Position numbers and translations under genes: made by a program. Shown in pieces: positions 8,533 to 17,779 of a stretch of 64,000 nucleotides of DNA (its first letter is position 1; each line of letters begins with the position of its first letter). This DNA comes from Sulfitobacter noctilucae. Lineage in GTDB: Bacteria > Pseudomonadota > Alphaproteobacteria > Rhodobacterales > Rhodobacteraceae. Location of the stretch: contig NZ_JASC01000004.1 of the NCBI RefSeq assembly GCF_000622365.1, positions 1 to 64,000 of the forward strand. Direction: 5' to 3'. Below the pieces are notes generated by a model. That model was not told where the DNA came from, made no database searches, and was given only the letters and a program-made list of their open reading frames with translations.

Positions 8533-9645
8533 ATGAGCATCACCGGCAAGCAGCTTTTCACCACGCTGGAAAGCGATGGCACCCTTACCGTCGCGATTGA
8601 GGATGTGACCTTTCCCGAACCGACAGGCAATCAAGTGCTTGTCAAAATGGAGGCGGCTCCGATCAACCCTTCGGACCTCGCCATCCTGACCGGCGCTGCC
8701 GATCTTGAGAACGCCGATTATTCGGCCGGCAAATACGTGGCCAAGATGCCTGAGCCATTCAACACCGGGTCAAAGGCGCGGCACGGGCTGAAACTGCCTG
8801 CCGGGAACGAAGGTGCGGGTACCGTCGTCGCGACAGGCGACGGCGACAAGGCCAAAGCATTGATGGGCCAGCGCGTTGCCTGTGTTCCGGGCAACGCCTA
8901 CAGCCAGTATTGCATTGCCGACGCCCATATGTGCTTGCCGCTGGGTGATTATACTGCCGAAGAAGGCGCGAGCGCATTTGTTAACCCGATGACCGCTCTG
9001 GGCTTTGCCGAGAATGCCAAAGCAGAAGGTCAGGACGCCCTTCTGCACACCGTTGGCGCGTCTAATCTGGGACAAATGCTGACCCGCATTTGTCAGGAAG
9101 ACGGGCTTGGGCTGGTCAATATCGTACGCAAGGAAGAGCACGCCGATTTGCTGAAAAAGCTTGGCTCAACCCATGTCGTAAATTCTTCGGATGACGACTT
9201 CATGAAGAACCTGCGCACCGCGATTGACGATACCGATGCCTTCTTTGGCTTCGACCCGATTGGCGGCGGCAAGACTGTTGATGGTGTTTTCAAAGCGATG
9301 GAACAGGTCGCGATCACCAAGATGACCGAATATTCGCGCTATGGCTCCAACCAGCAAAAGCGCATGTTCATCTATGGCCGTCTGGACACGAGCCCAACGA
9401 CCCTGTCACCCAGCTATGGCTTTGGTTGGACCCTGTCAGGCTGGCTGTTATTCCCGTTCTTGCAGTCCGTCGGTTCGGAAACCGTGGGTCGGATGCGCAA
9501 ACGTGTGCTGGAAAACCTGACCACCACCTTTGCCAGCCATTACAAAAAGCACGTAAGCCTCGAAGAGATGCTGACCAAGGAAGCCGTGACAGACTATCGC
9601 GCGATGAAAACGGGCGAGAAATATCTCGTCACGCCTTGGAAGTAA
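8533..9645 (+). CDS. MDR-family NAD(P)-dependent alcohol dehydrogenase / quinone oxidoreductase-like
   Basis: 370 residues from the ATG at 8533, which has GGAG eight bases upstream; a longer frame from 8461 has no such signal. The N-terminal GroES-like domain contains APINPSDLAILTG and LPAGNEGAGTVVATG. A Rossmann domain follows with HTVGASNLGQM in place of the classical GxGxxG. There is no catalytic or structural zinc cysteine set, so it is nearer to zinc-free enoyl/quinone reductases of the medium-chain superfamily. The substrate cannot be told from sequence. It appears to be a single-gene unit closed by the hairpin at 9676. Confidence 0.8.
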   Translation: MSITGKQLFTTLESDGTLTVAIEDVTFPEPTGNQVLVKMEAAPINPSDLAILTGAADLENADYSAGKYVAKMPEPFNTGSKARHGLKLPAGNEGAGTVVATGDGDKAKALMGQRVACVPGNAYSQYCIADAHMCLPLGDYTAEEGASAFVNPMTALGFAENAKAEGQDALLHTVGASNLGQMLTRICQEDGLGLVNIVRKEEHADLLKKLGSTHVVNSSDDDFMKNLRTAIDDTDAFFGFDPIGGGKTVDGVFKAMEQVAITKMTEYSRYGSNQQKRMFIYGRLDTSPTTLSPSYGFGWTLSGWLLFPFLQSVGSETVGRMRKRVLENLTTTFASHYKKHVSLEEMLTKEAVTDYRAMKTGEKYLVTPWK

Positions 9646-9675
9646 TCTGATAAGGCATTTCGCCTAAAATCTGCA

Positions 9676-9704
9676 CGGGCGATGGGGGCTAACCCTATCG
9701 CCCG
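9676..9704. terminator. Strong hairpin, probable bidirectional terminator
   Basis: CGGGCGATGGGG (9676-9687) pairs with CCCTATCGCCCG (9693-9704) over 12 pairs with one G-U, around a 5-base loop. It starts 31 bases after the stop of the plus-strand dehydrogenase and lies between convergent genes. The following T-run is weak. Confidence 0.7.
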
Positions 9705-9827
9705 ATTGCCATTCAAAAACAGACACGATCCAGACCAGTCAGAACGCAAGGTGAAACGCTGCCCCTAGCCCGGCCTCGTTTACATCTCCTGGTGAGTGAG
9801 ACCCATGAGCCCGCTCGACCTCCCCAA

Positions 9828-10487
9828 TTAAGCCACAGACCACCCTTTCACGGTCATGTCAGCGGGCAAGCTGTGTTCCTCCACAAACCGCGCATTCTTC
9901 AGATCGTTGCCCCGGGCGCGCACCTTCGCAGCGTCCGTCGTCAATCCATGCTTCACCCATCGCGCGACCAACCTGCGCTCAAGTTCATCATGATCGACCT
10001 GCAAGCTGATTGTCAGATCAAAGGCCTTTGCCAAATCAGCCCAGGGCGAGATATTCAGCAGCAGATAATTGCCTTCGATCAGGACAATGCGGGTATCGGT
10101 GGTCACCCGCCCACCACCAAGCACAGTTTTATCAGCGGCACGGTCAAAAGTGGGAAAGGACAGTGAAACCTCTTCGCGCAGGTGCGTCACCAGATCGACA
10201 AAGGCCGGCGCGTCAAAGGTTTCGGGCGCACCTTTACGATCCAGCAATCCAAGCTCTTGCAATGCCTCATTGTCCATATGAAAGCCGTCCATCGGCATGA
10301 CCATCGCCGTTGGACCAAGACGCGATGCGAGTTCATCGGCCAGCGTCGATTTACCGGAGGCAGGTGGACCGGCAATTGCAACAAGCACACGCGCCTCGTT
10401 GGCGCTCAGATCGGTAATCCGCTCCACAAGAGATGTGAGGCTGGGCACGTTCCGATCAGCACTGCTGGCCCCTCGGTCCACCGTCAT
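9828..10487 (-). CDS. P-loop kinase of the uridine kinase/FrcK type
   Basis: 219 residues. The Walker A motif is AGPPASGKST (39-48), and a later acidic segment (MDGFHMDN) is typical of the uridine/pantothenate kinase-like group, which includes FrcK-type proteins of sugar operons in alphaproteobacteria. It probably phosphorylates a sugar or nucleoside. The start overlaps the stop of the upstream polyol dehydrogenase (TGATG), so the two are translationally coupled and probably act in one pathway, for example phosphorylating the ketose the dehydrogenase makes. Confidence 0.75.
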   Translation of the reverse strand: MTVDRGASSADRNVPSLTSLVERITDLSANEARVLVAIAGPPASGKSTLADELASRLGPTAMVMPMDGFHMDNEALQELGLLDRKGAPETFDAPAFVDLVTHLREEVSLSFPTFDRAADKTVLGGGRVTTDTRIVLIEGNYLLLNISPWADLAKAFDLTISLQVDHDELERRLVARWVKHGLTTDAAKVRARGNDLKNARFVEEHSLPADMTVKGWSVA

Positions 10488-11260
10488 CAGCTTAACCAGT
10501 TTCCGCCGTCAACGTTGTATGTCTGCGCGACGACATATTCCGCATCTCCAGACGCGAGAAACACCGCCATGCCGGTCAGATCATCCGCCGTGCCCATTCG
10601 CCCGTAAGGCACCGCATTACCCACCTCGGTTTTCTTCTGGCCGAGCGGTTTGCCCTCGTGTTTTGCGAAAAAGGCATCAACCCCGTCCCAATGCTCTCCG
10701 TCCACCACACCTGGCGCGATGGCGTTGACGTTGATGCCGTGCTGGATCAGGTCCAGCCCCGCCGATTGGGTCAGGCTGATGATCGCCGCTTTGCTTGCGC
10801 AATAGACAGCAACCAGCGCCTCGCCCCTGCGACCCGCCTGAGAGGCCATATTAATGATCTTGCCCCCGTGGCCCTGTGCAATCATCTGCTTGGCGACAGA
10901 TTGCAGGGTGAACAACGCCCCTTTTACGTTGATGTCGAACACACGGTCGTAGTCGGCCGAGGTGATATCAACAATCGGCGCTGCACTGAAGATCGCGGCG
11001 TTGTTGATCAGGATGTCGATCCGGCCAAAAGCCTCTACCGTCGCTGCAATGCCAGCGTCGATGCTGGGCTGGCGGGTGACGTCCATCTCGACCGCGATGG
11101 CTGCGGGACCGATGCGTTCCGCCTCCGCGCGCGCGCGATCAATGTCGATGTCGGCGATGGCGACACGGGCACCTTCGGCGATATAGGCCTTGGCAAAGGC
11201 CAAGCCGATGCCCCGTGCCGCCCCTGTGATCAGGGCCGTTTTACCAGCAAGCCGGCTCAT
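10487..11260 (-). CDS. smoS: Sorbitol/galactitol dehydrogenase-like SDR (SmoS)
   Basis: 257 residues. Classical short-chain dehydrogenase: cofactor motif TGAARGIG (12-19), NNAA, catalytic Ser in NMASQAG and the Tyr/Lys pair in YCASK. Long stretches (GGKIINMASQAGRRGEAL, NVNAIAPGVVDGEHWDGV, VAQTYNVDGGNW) match what I recall of Rhodobacter SmoS, which oxidises D-glucitol to fructose. It is the first gene of a two-gene unit with the kinase. The usual polyol ABC transporter genes are not next to it here, so transport must come from elsewhere. Confidence 0.85.
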   Translation of the reverse strand: MSRLAGKTALITGAARGIGLAFAKAYIAEGARVAIADIDIDRARAEAERIGPAAIAVEMDVTRQPSIDAGIAATVEAFGRIDILINNAAIFSAAPIVDITSADYDRVFDINVKGALFTLQSVAKQMIAQGHGGKIINMASQAGRRGEALVAVYCASKAAIISLTQSAGLDLIQHGINVNAIAPGVVDGEHWDGVDAFFAKHEGKPLGQKKTEVGNAVPYGRMGTADDLTGMAVFLASGDAEYVVAQTYNVDGGNWLS

Positions 11261-11623
11261 ACTGTCCTGCTTTCTGCAGATCTATGGCCAAACAATTTGG
11301 TGCTCTCCTTCTCGAGTGGAGCAAATCTGCCGAAACCGATGAATTCTGCCATGCCGTTGATCCTTCGTATTTAATGCAAACGGCCTGCGACATGTGGGCG
11401 CGCAACCCGTTTGCTTGATCCATTGCCCCTTGTCCTAGCGGCCTTGGAATACCTGAGCAAGATCATACGGTGGGAAACCAAAGCACACGGAGGATCCCAG
11501 ACCAAGCCCGGCGTTGCCTTGCTCAAGTTGATCTTGCTCGCCGGGTCACAATCGTGTTGGCGGCCTGGCTGGTGCGATGCGAAGGGCGCGTATGGGCTGC
11601 GCTGACCGCCCGGACCGCGGGTA
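11261..11623. other. Intergenic region with a long-range inverted repeat
   Basis: No gene was recognised in this 363-base gap. It contains the promoter of the smoS-kinase unit and the 3' flank of the ABC transporter operon. GAGCAAGATCA at 11455-11465 is repeated exactly in reverse complement at 11529-11539, with 63 bases between, which could be a degenerate small mobile element or a folded 3' end. A 31-codon frame (11352-11257, minus) overlaps the smoS start as ATGA but has no recognisable content. Confidence 0.5.
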
Positions 11624-12319
11624 TCACACCCCTATATAAGTCTTCAGCTTGGTTTTGTCGCGGCGCAACTCGGCGGCCAAGACAGTCTCTCGATCTTTGC
11701 CGTTTTCGATGAAAGTTACACGGTCGGCAATCGACAAAACTGCATCGACCCGCTGTTCGACCAGAATGATGGCATAGCCTTCGGCTTTCATCTTGATGAC
11801 CACTTGCCGGATCAGTTCGATCATCGAAGGCTGCAGCCCTTCGGTCGGCTCGTCCAGCAACAGCACCTTGGGTCGCAGACACAGGGCGCGGGCTGTGGCG
11901 AGCATTTGTTGCTCTCCGCCTGACAGTGTGCCCGCCACCTGACTTAGCCGTTCGCGCAGGCGCGGGAACAGGTCGAGCACCCAGTCGCGGGTCGACGCCC
12001 CCTCGCCCCGTGTCATCAGACCGACTTCGATGTTCTCGGCCACCGTCAGTTCTTTGAACAGCCGCCGGCCTTGCGGTACATAGCCAATGCCCTGTTTCGG
12101 GATCAGATGCGCGGGCATCGTATGGAGCGGCTTGCCGTCCAGTGTGATGCTGCCCCCGGTCACCGGAAGCTGCCCCATGATTGCCTTGAGGATCGTGGAT
12201 TTGCCGGCGCCATTCCGGCCCATCAAGCACAGGATTTCACCCGCGTTGACCTGCAACGACACATCAAAGAGCACTTGGACAGGCCCGTACCCGGATTCGA
12301 TATTGCTGACCTCAAGCAT
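11624..12319 (-). CDS. livF: Branched-chain amino acid-type ABC transporter ATPase, LivF-like
   Basis: 231 residues from the ATG at 12319, with the first residues MLEVSNIESGYG. Walker A is GRNGAGKST, the signature is LSGGEQQ and Walker B is VLLLDEPTEGL; the PSMIELI segment after Walker B is typical of LivF. Its first 8 bases overlap the end of livG. It is the last gene of a five-gene hydrophobic amino acid/amide uptake operon. The longer frame from 12430 reads through livG coding sequence and is not used. Confidence 0.92.
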   Translation of the reverse strand: MLEVSNIESGYGPVQVLFDVSLQVNAGEILCLMGRNGAGKSTILKAIMGQLPVTGGSITLDGKPLHTMPAHLIPKQGIGYVPQGRRLFKELTVAENIEVGLMTRGEGASTRDWVLDLFPRLRERLSQVAGTLSGGEQQMLATARALCLRPKVLLLDEPTEGLQPSMIELIRQVVIKMKAEGYAIILVEQRVDAVLSIADRVTFIENGKDRETVLAAELRRDKTKLKTYIGV

Positions 12320-13043
12320 GAGGCGTCGATCCCAGATAAGCGGCCTGAACCGCGTCGTTCGCGTGGATTTCTGCAAAGGTGCCAGAAGCCAGCACACGCC
12401 CCTGGTCCAAAACCGTGACGTGATCCGCAAGTGCCGCCACCACGCGCATATTGTGTTCGATCAGCAGGATGGTGGTCTCCCCCGCGATTGATTTCATCAG
12501 AGCAATAAAAGCATCGACTTCGGTTTCCGACAGACCCTGCGTCGGCTCGTCCAGAATGAAAACCTCGGGCTCCTGCGCAAGCCCCATCGCAATTTCGAGC
12601 ACCCGTTGGTGGCCATAGCTCAGATCGCCGGCGGTTTGATCGGCGCGGTCGTCCAGACCGATACGGTCCAACACGGCATGTACCTTGGCATCATGGGCCT
12701 GTTTGTCGTGCGCCAGTCGCAGGCCCGCCGCCAGCGCCACGTTGTCATAGACGCTCAATCCCGGAAAGATCGACGTGATCTGAAACGTATAGGCCATGCC
12801 CAACTGCATCCGCTTGTGCGCGGGCAATTGGCTGATGTCGCGGCCCTTGAAATACACAGTGCCGCGGGTGGGTGCGATGCGCCCGCTGATCATGCCGACA
12901 AAAGTCGATTTGCCCGCCCCGTTGGGGCCGATCAGCGCGGTGATTTTTCCCTGATCCAAATGCAGATCGACGTCGACGTTGGCCTCTACCCCGCCATAGA
13001 TTTTCGTCAGCCCCTTGGCCTCAAGCACATTCACGGCAGCCAT
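12312..13043 (-). CDS. livG: Branched-chain amino acid-type ABC transporter ATPase, LivG-like
   Basis: 243 residues from the ATG at 13043, starting MAAVNVLEAKGLTKIYGG. Walker A is GPNGAGKST and Walker B is VFILDEPTQGL. The ABC signature region reads LSYGHQR instead of LSGGQ, as in many LivG proteins. It partners LivF as the second ATPase below the LivH/LivM channel. It overlaps livM by about 13 bases and livF by 8, so the genes are co-translated. Confidence 0.92.
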   Translation of the reverse strand: MAAVNVLEAKGLTKIYGGVEANVDVDLHLDQGKITALIGPNGAGKSTFVGMISGRIAPTRGTVYFKGRDISQLPAHKRMQLGMAYTFQITSIFPGLSVYDNVALAAGLRLAHDKQAHDAKVHAVLDRIGLDDRADQTAGDLSYGHQRVLEIAMGLAQEPEVFILDEPTQGLSETEVDAFIALMKSIAGETTILLIEHNMRVVAALADHVTVLDQGRVLASGTFAEIHANDAVQAAYLGSTPHA

Positions 13044-13975
13044 GCGACACCCCTCTTGCGCAGCGTGCCGACAATCCCTTGCGGTGCGAAAAGGGTCAAC
13101 AAGACCAATACAATACCTGCCACCAGCATGTAGGCATTGGTCCAACCGCTAGAAATGTCGATCAGGTAAAACATGAAGATCACGCCGATCAGCGGGCCGA
13201 TTGTCGTCCCTGCGCCGCCCAGAAGCACCCAAAGCAGCGGGAAGATCGAATATTGCACCCCGGCAAAGCTGGCCCCGACATAGCCGAACAGCAAGGCATA
13301 TGATGCCCCGGCAACGCCAGAAAACACCCCCGAGATTACCATCGCCCGCAATTTCAGGTTGGCCACATCATAGCCCAGCATCCGCGCGCGTTCTTCGTTC
13401 TCCCGGATCGCGATAAGGCGCTTGCCGAAAGGCATCTGCACCAGTTTCGCCATTGCCAGAAAGCAGACCGAGAACAGAATGAAAGCGGTAAAATAGCGGG
13501 CGGTTTCGGTGGTCAGGTCGATGCCTGCTAATTGGCGCTGCGCCTGTTGCACGACGAACCCTTCGTCGCCACGGGTGTAGGTGCCGAAATAAAGAATGAT
13601 CAGGTAGACCGTCTGTGCGAACATCAGCGTGACGATCATGAAAGCGACCCCGGCCGTGCGCAGCGCCAGATACCCCACGCCCAGCGCCAGCAGTCCAGCG
13701 GCCAGCATCGCGGACGCGAACGCCGGGATCACCGAAAAGCCGGTAAGGTTCGTGGTCAGCCCAAAGCCGTACATCCCCGCGGCAAAGAACATCGCATGAC
13801 CAAGGCTGAGCAATCCGGTGTAACCGAACAACAGGTTATACCCCATCGCGTAGATCGCCAGCACCATGATCCGCGAGAACGCCCCGACATGGTAGGCGGG
13901 CAACACGAAGAACAGGACCAGCAGCAGCGCGAGGATGCCCAAGTGCAGGGCCAATGGCTTGCGGCTGGCCATCAT
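13031..13975 (-). CDS. livM: Branched-chain amino acid-type ABC transporter permease, LivM-like
   Basis: 314 residues. The start at 13975 overlaps the livH stop as ATGA. Hydrophobic segments alternate along the whole length. Conserved LivM landmarks are YNLLFGYTGLLSLGHAMFFA and the cytoplasmic EENEERARMLGY-like loop (here IRENEERARMLGYD) that contacts the ATPase. It forms the channel with LivH. Confidence 0.92.
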   Translation of the reverse strand: MMASRKPLALHLGILALLLVLFFVLPAYHVGAFSRIMVLAIYAMGYNLLFGYTGLLSLGHAMFFAAGMYGFGLTTNLTGFSVIPAFASAMLAAGLLALGVGYLALRTAGVAFMIVTLMFAQTVYLIILYFGTYTRGDEGFVVQQAQRQLAGIDLTTETARYFTAFILFSVCFLAMAKLVQMPFGKRLIAIRENEERARMLGYDVANLKLRAMVISGVFSGVAGASYALLFGYVGASFAGVQYSIFPLLWVLLGGAGTTIGPLIGVIFMFYLIDISSGWTNAYMLVAGIVLVLLTLFAPQGIVGTLRKRGVAWLP

Positions 13976-14898
13976 GTCTCGGCCCTGCCCAACAGCCCCT
14001 GAGGGCGAAAGACCAGCACCATAGCCACCAGAAACGTCGCGATAATTTTGGCCAGGGTGGGCGAGAAAAATACCGAGATGATGCCGTCGCTCATTCCGAT
14101 CAACAGAGCCGCGATGACGGTGCCGGGCAAACTGCCCAGACCGCCGATGATCACCACGATAAAGGCCAGCAACAGCGGGTCGCCCCCCATCAGGTAATGC
14201 GCCTGCTGGATCGGCACGACCAACACCGCACCCAATGCAGCCAGCCCCGCACCCAGACCAAAGACCCAGGAATAGACTTTGCCGACCGGCACACCAAAGG
14301 CCTGCGCAGTATCGCTGTCTTGTTGGGTGGCGCGCATGATCAGACCGATCCTCGTTCGGGTTAGCAGCAGCCACAGGGCGACCAACACAGCGGCCGCGGC
14401 AAAGATCACGAAGAGCTTGTAGCTGGTGATACTCAGCCCCCATGGCCAGATCATCGCAAAACCGTTTTCGCCAAACTCGAACCACGGCAGGGACAGCCGC
14501 GTGTTGAAGGGTGGCTGGACGGGGCGTGCTTCGGGTCCGTACAGCATCAAGGTGGATTGCTGGATGATATAGAGCACACCAATTGTCGCGACGATGGTGC
14601 GATCCGCATCATAGTTCACGCGCTTGAGAACAAAGCGGTCAACGCCCGCCGCGATGCACCCCACCAACACGGGTGCCACGATTAACGCGCCGATAAATCC
14701 AATCGCCGGATGCCCGCCCAGCGTGGTCGACACCACCCAGGCCAAGACCGCACCGAGCATGAAAAACTCGCCGTGCGCCACATTCACCACGCGCATCACA
14801 CCAAAGACAAGGCTGAGCCCCATCGCGGTCAGCACCAAAATCGCCGAGATGACCGCCCCCTCGAGGGAGGCGAGCATCAAATGAGGCCCGAAATCCAT
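13972..14898 (-). CDS. livH: Branched-chain amino acid-type ABC transporter permease, LivH-like
   Basis: 308 residues with about eight hydrophobic segments. LivH landmarks are LSLVFGVMRVVNVAHGEF near the N-terminus, the loop RIGLIMRATQQDSDTAQAFG and the ending FRPQGLLGR. It lies 36 bases after the binding-protein gene and overlaps livM by 4 bases. Confidence 0.93.
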   Translation of the reverse strand: MDFGPHLMLASLEGAVISAILVLTAMGLSLVFGVMRVVNVAHGEFFMLGAVLAWVVSTTLGGHPAIGFIGALIVAPVLVGCIAAGVDRFVLKRVNYDADRTIVATIGVLYIIQQSTLMLYGPEARPVQPPFNTRLSLPWFEFGENGFAMIWPWGLSITSYKLFVIFAAAAVLVALWLLLTRTRIGLIMRATQQDSDTAQAFGVPVGKVYSWVFGLGAGLAALGAVLVVPIQQAHYLMGGDPLLLAFIVVIIGGLGSLPGTVIAALLIGMSDGIISVFFSPTLAKIIATFLVAMVLVFRPQGLLGRAET

Positions 14899-14934
14899 AG
14901 ATGGTCTCTTTTCCTGTTCGGTCTGCGCGCGGGC

Positions 14935-16239
14935 CTAGAAGGTTTGCGTCGTATAGTCGACTTCGTCTTCGTACATGCCGTCCTCAATCGAAGTGGAATG
15001 TTCGACTACCAGCGTCCCGTCCGTGACCTTGGAAATATGCTGCTGGGCAAAGACCTGATGAGTTTTGCCGTTGAAAAGCTTGTCACCCTGCGGATGATCT
15101 TCGGAGGCCGGGATCGCTGACATGGCCTCGACTGCTTCAATCAATTTGGGGCGATCTGCCGGACCTTGGTAATCGGCGGCTTCCATGCCGGCCTTGATCA
15201 CGTTCAATGTCTCCCAGCAGCCAAACATATGCGCATAGGTCGAGACGTTGGCAGGATCCTCCACCGATGCACCGCGCTCATTACAGCCCACCGCCGCGCG
15301 GTAGGCTTTCTGCGCCTCGGTGTCACCCGCCTGCGCATGGCGCGGCATGCCTTCCCAGAAATACGACCCTTCAAGGAATTCAAGGCCGGGACTTTGGATG
15401 TCGACCGCCTCTAGGCTGTCGATAAAGCCGAAAAGCTCGGGCCGGTTGGGGCCAAAGAATTCGCCCAGCTCCTTGACGAAGGTCAGAACAGCAGGGCCGA
15501 CCATGACGTGATAGATCACTTCGGTCTCGCGCGGGATGTTCGGGAAATAGCGGGTGAATGTTGTCTCGGTTGGCGGGATTGCGATCTTGGCAACAACCTC
15601 GCCGCCTTGCGCCTCAATCGCCTCCGAGAAAAAATCGCGGTGGTCGTGGCCAAACGCAAAGTCGGGATAGATCATCGTGACCTTTTTACCGAGGTTTTCC
15701 GCCACAAAAGGGGCCATTGAGATGACCTGGCTTTTCACATCCGTGATGCACGGCTGAAGCGTGTAGCGGTTCAGCATGCCGCTGGCGACATGGTGGCCTT
15801 CGGAGACCACGAAATACGGCAGTTTCAGTTCGCCCGCACGCGGCGCGGACCCGATCACCACATGGCTGAAGAGCGTCCCGAAGGCCACGTCGACCTCGTG
15901 CTGTGTCGCGAACTTCTCAAGCACCTCTGCACCACGGCCGGGATCGGTCGCATCGTCTTCGACCACGATCTCGACGGGGCGTCCGTTGATGCCGCCGTTT
16001 TCGTTGATCCGCTTGACCGCCGCGTCCGTGGTCGCACCGTACCAGCGACCATAGGCAGCACCGATGCCGGTGGCGTGCTTTTGAAAACCGATCTTTATGG
16101 GCGCGGCGCTTTGCGCATGTGCAAATCGTTCAGCACCGGGAAAGGCACCGCCTGCGGCCAGAGCACCCGTGCTGGCACCCAATCCAATCAGCGCCTTGCG
16201 GCGGTTCATCTTGGTGGGCTTTTTGGTCGGTTGTGTCAT
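14935..16239 (-). CDS. Periplasmic substrate-binding protein of a Liv/Urt-type ABC transporter
   Basis: 434 residues from the ATG at 16239, which follows AGGAAG. The N-terminus has a twin-arginine-like signal (MNRRKALIGLGASTG, cleavage probably after AHAQ). The mature part is a type 1 periplasmic binding fold (PIKIGFQKHATGIGAAYG, GGINGRPVEIVVEDD). The ligand is not predictable: the family covers branched-chain amino acids, urea, amides and aromatic acids. It leads the minus-strand operon, with a promoter presumably in 16240-16324. Confidence 0.88.
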   Translation of the reverse strand: MTQPTKKPTKMNRRKALIGLGASTGALAAGGAFPGAERFAHAQSAAPIKIGFQKHATGIGAAYGRWYGATTDAAVKRINENGGINGRPVEIVVEDDATDPGRGAEVLEKFATQHEVDVAFGTLFSHVVIGSAPRAGELKLPYFVVSEGHHVASGMLNRYTLQPCITDVKSQVISMAPFVAENLGKKVTMIYPDFAFGHDHRDFFSEAIEAQGGEVVAKIAIPPTETTFTRYFPNIPRETEVIYHVMVGPAVLTFVKELGEFFGPNRPELFGFIDSLEAVDIQSPGLEFLEGSYFWEGMPRHAQAGDTEAQKAYRAAVGCNERGASVEDPANVSTYAHMFGCWETLNVIKAGMEAADYQGPADRPKLIEAVEAMSAIPASEDHPQGDKLFNGKTHQVFAQQHISKVTDGTLVVEHSTSIEDGMYEDEVDYTTQTF

Positions 16240-16324
16240 TGGGTATCTTCCTGTCAGAGCGGCGCAACGTTTCGTCGCGTGCGAAATACTGTCTATGGAA
16301 GCCGACAAGATGTCTAGAAACTTG

Positions 16325-17734
16325 TCAGACCCCGCGCGGGCTTGCCAGCAGCCATAACCCGAAAACAGTGTAGGCCACCATGAGGAATGACAGTCCAAGC
16401 TGCATCTTGAGTACGTCAGCGCGTGTTCTACACAGCGTTTCGGCAGTTTTATGGGTAAGAATGACACTCAGGATATGGGCCAAGACAACGATCCCGGCTT
16501 GCGTCAGCCAGATCAGCTTTACGGTTTGCGGCACCGTCAGAAAGCCGACCATGACCCGCGATTGGGCCAAACCGAACAGGTTCCATCCTTTCGCCAGCGG
16601 ATCAGCCAACGTCGCCACGACAACCTGCATCTGCACAAGGAATGTGACGAAGTAATGCGCAAAGTGATAGCCGATGGCGATTGGCAGCAGGGCAATTGCG
16701 AACCTGATGAAGGCTTCGGCAAAGCCTGCTGCCCGTTGGCCGTCGACCACAGGGACCGCTCGCAAGCCGATCCAGACCGCCCCTGCAAAAACCGCTGTCA
16801 GCAAGCAAATCGCGCCAATCAGACCAAGTGTCGTGATCTGAACCATCGCGGTGCGGCCGGGATACTCCAAAGGATTGATGCCGAGTTGACCCAGCCACCA
16901 GAATGTTTCGTGAAGACCGTCGAAACTGCCCGCCGCAAGGAGAACGAGCACAAAGAACGCATGGCTTAGGTCAAACCTCGTCCCGTGGAATGTCTGCCAT
17001 CCTGGAACACCCAGTTTGAGCGTGCGATCCCCCCCCGCGATACGCATGTTGCCGATCAGGCCGAAAAGGACCGTGAAACACTCAACCTGCCGCAGCCAGG
17101 CTTTCCTGCCAAACAGTGCCATCCCGGTCAGGGTAAAAAGCCAATAGCCCAGCGCGAAAGTGGCGAGCCGCTCCGGATCGTTCGGCGCGGTGTCTGCCAG
17201 AACAAAGCCCATGAAGGCGGCAAAGAGGAGGACCGCAGGCCAGACCGACAGGGACTTGGGTAAGACCAAAGGAGCTTTATGATCGGGAAAAACCGTGTCA
17301 AACACTCCGGTCCAGGGGTTAATCCAGCGCCAGACGTCGCAGACGACCCCCTGCACCACAAACAGCGCCATCCACCAGACCGTCCAGAGGGTCAGCGGCA
17401 GCAGGTTTGCCTGCGGGTCCGTGGGTCCGGCCAACCCGATATAGATCAGCGCAGCAAGTGCGGCCGAGGCCAAAAGCGAAAAGCCGCGCGGGGGCGTGAA
17501 CCACCGGCCCGGCAGTCCTGTATCATAGGGTGTAAAGGCGCGGGCTAGCTGATGGGTATTTAAAAAAAACATCAGCAGGATTGTGACCGCCACTGCGATT
17601 GTGCCGCCGGTGATATAGGCCGTGGTTGGCAAAAGCAGCACAAAACCCTGATCCGCTGCATGCGCATGCGCGGCGTCCCCGGTCAGAACCGCGCCTATGA
17701 GCATGCCAATAAAGCGCTTTGTTCCAACCACCAT
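16325..17734 (-). CDS. Polytopic membrane protein, similar to proteins annotated fenitrothion hydrolase
   Basis: 469 residues with about 11-12 hydrophobic segments and a possible cleavable leader (TGDAAHAHAADQ). Histidines sit in or near membrane segments: FHGTRFDLSHAFFV, SFDGLHETFWW and AIGYHFAHYFVTF, with nearby Met and Gln, a pattern suited to binding a metal. From memory, homologues are often labelled fenitrothion hydrolase after a Burkholderia membrane protein; I cannot confirm that activity. It is divergent, 45 bases away, from a PCu(A)C-like copper protein, so a copper-related membrane role is more attractive. Confidence 0.6.
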   Translation of the reverse strand: MVVGTKRFIGMLIGAVLTGDAAHAHAADQGFVLLLPTTAYITGGTIAVAVTILLMFFLNTHQLARAFTPYDTGLPGRWFTPPRGFSLLASAALAALIYIGLAGPTDPQANLLPLTLWTVWWMALFVVQGVVCDVWRWINPWTGVFDTVFPDHKAPLVLPKSLSVWPAVLLFAAFMGFVLADTAPNDPERLATFALGYWLFTLTGMALFGRKAWLRQVECFTVLFGLIGNMRIAGGDRTLKLGVPGWQTFHGTRFDLSHAFFVLVLLAAGSFDGLHETFWWLGQLGINPLEYPGRTAMVQITTLGLIGAICLLTAVFAGAVWIGLRAVPVVDGQRAAGFAEAFIRFAIALLPIAIGYHFAHYFVTFLVQMQVVVATLADPLAKGWNLFGLAQSRVMVGFLTVPQTVKLIWLTQAGIVVLAHILSVILTHKTAETLCRTRADVLKMQLGLSFLMVAYTVFGLWLLASPRGV

Positions 17735-17779
17735 CTTGTTAGTTTACACCTGAGTTCTCGACGGGAGACAAGATAGACA

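Noticed and set aside
11257-11352. 31-codon leader peptide before smoS
   Set aside because: It overlaps the smoS start as ATGA, but there is no regulatory residue run or clear RBS.
13031-14485. LivM with a 170-residue extra N-terminal domain
   Set aside because: The extension is the wrong frame of livH; the ATGA overlap fixes the start at 13975.
16304-16326. GACAAG...CTTGTC inverted repeat upstream of the binding-protein gene
   Set aside because: Six-base arms with an 11-base spacer that reach into the neighbouring gene's end; too weak to call an operator.
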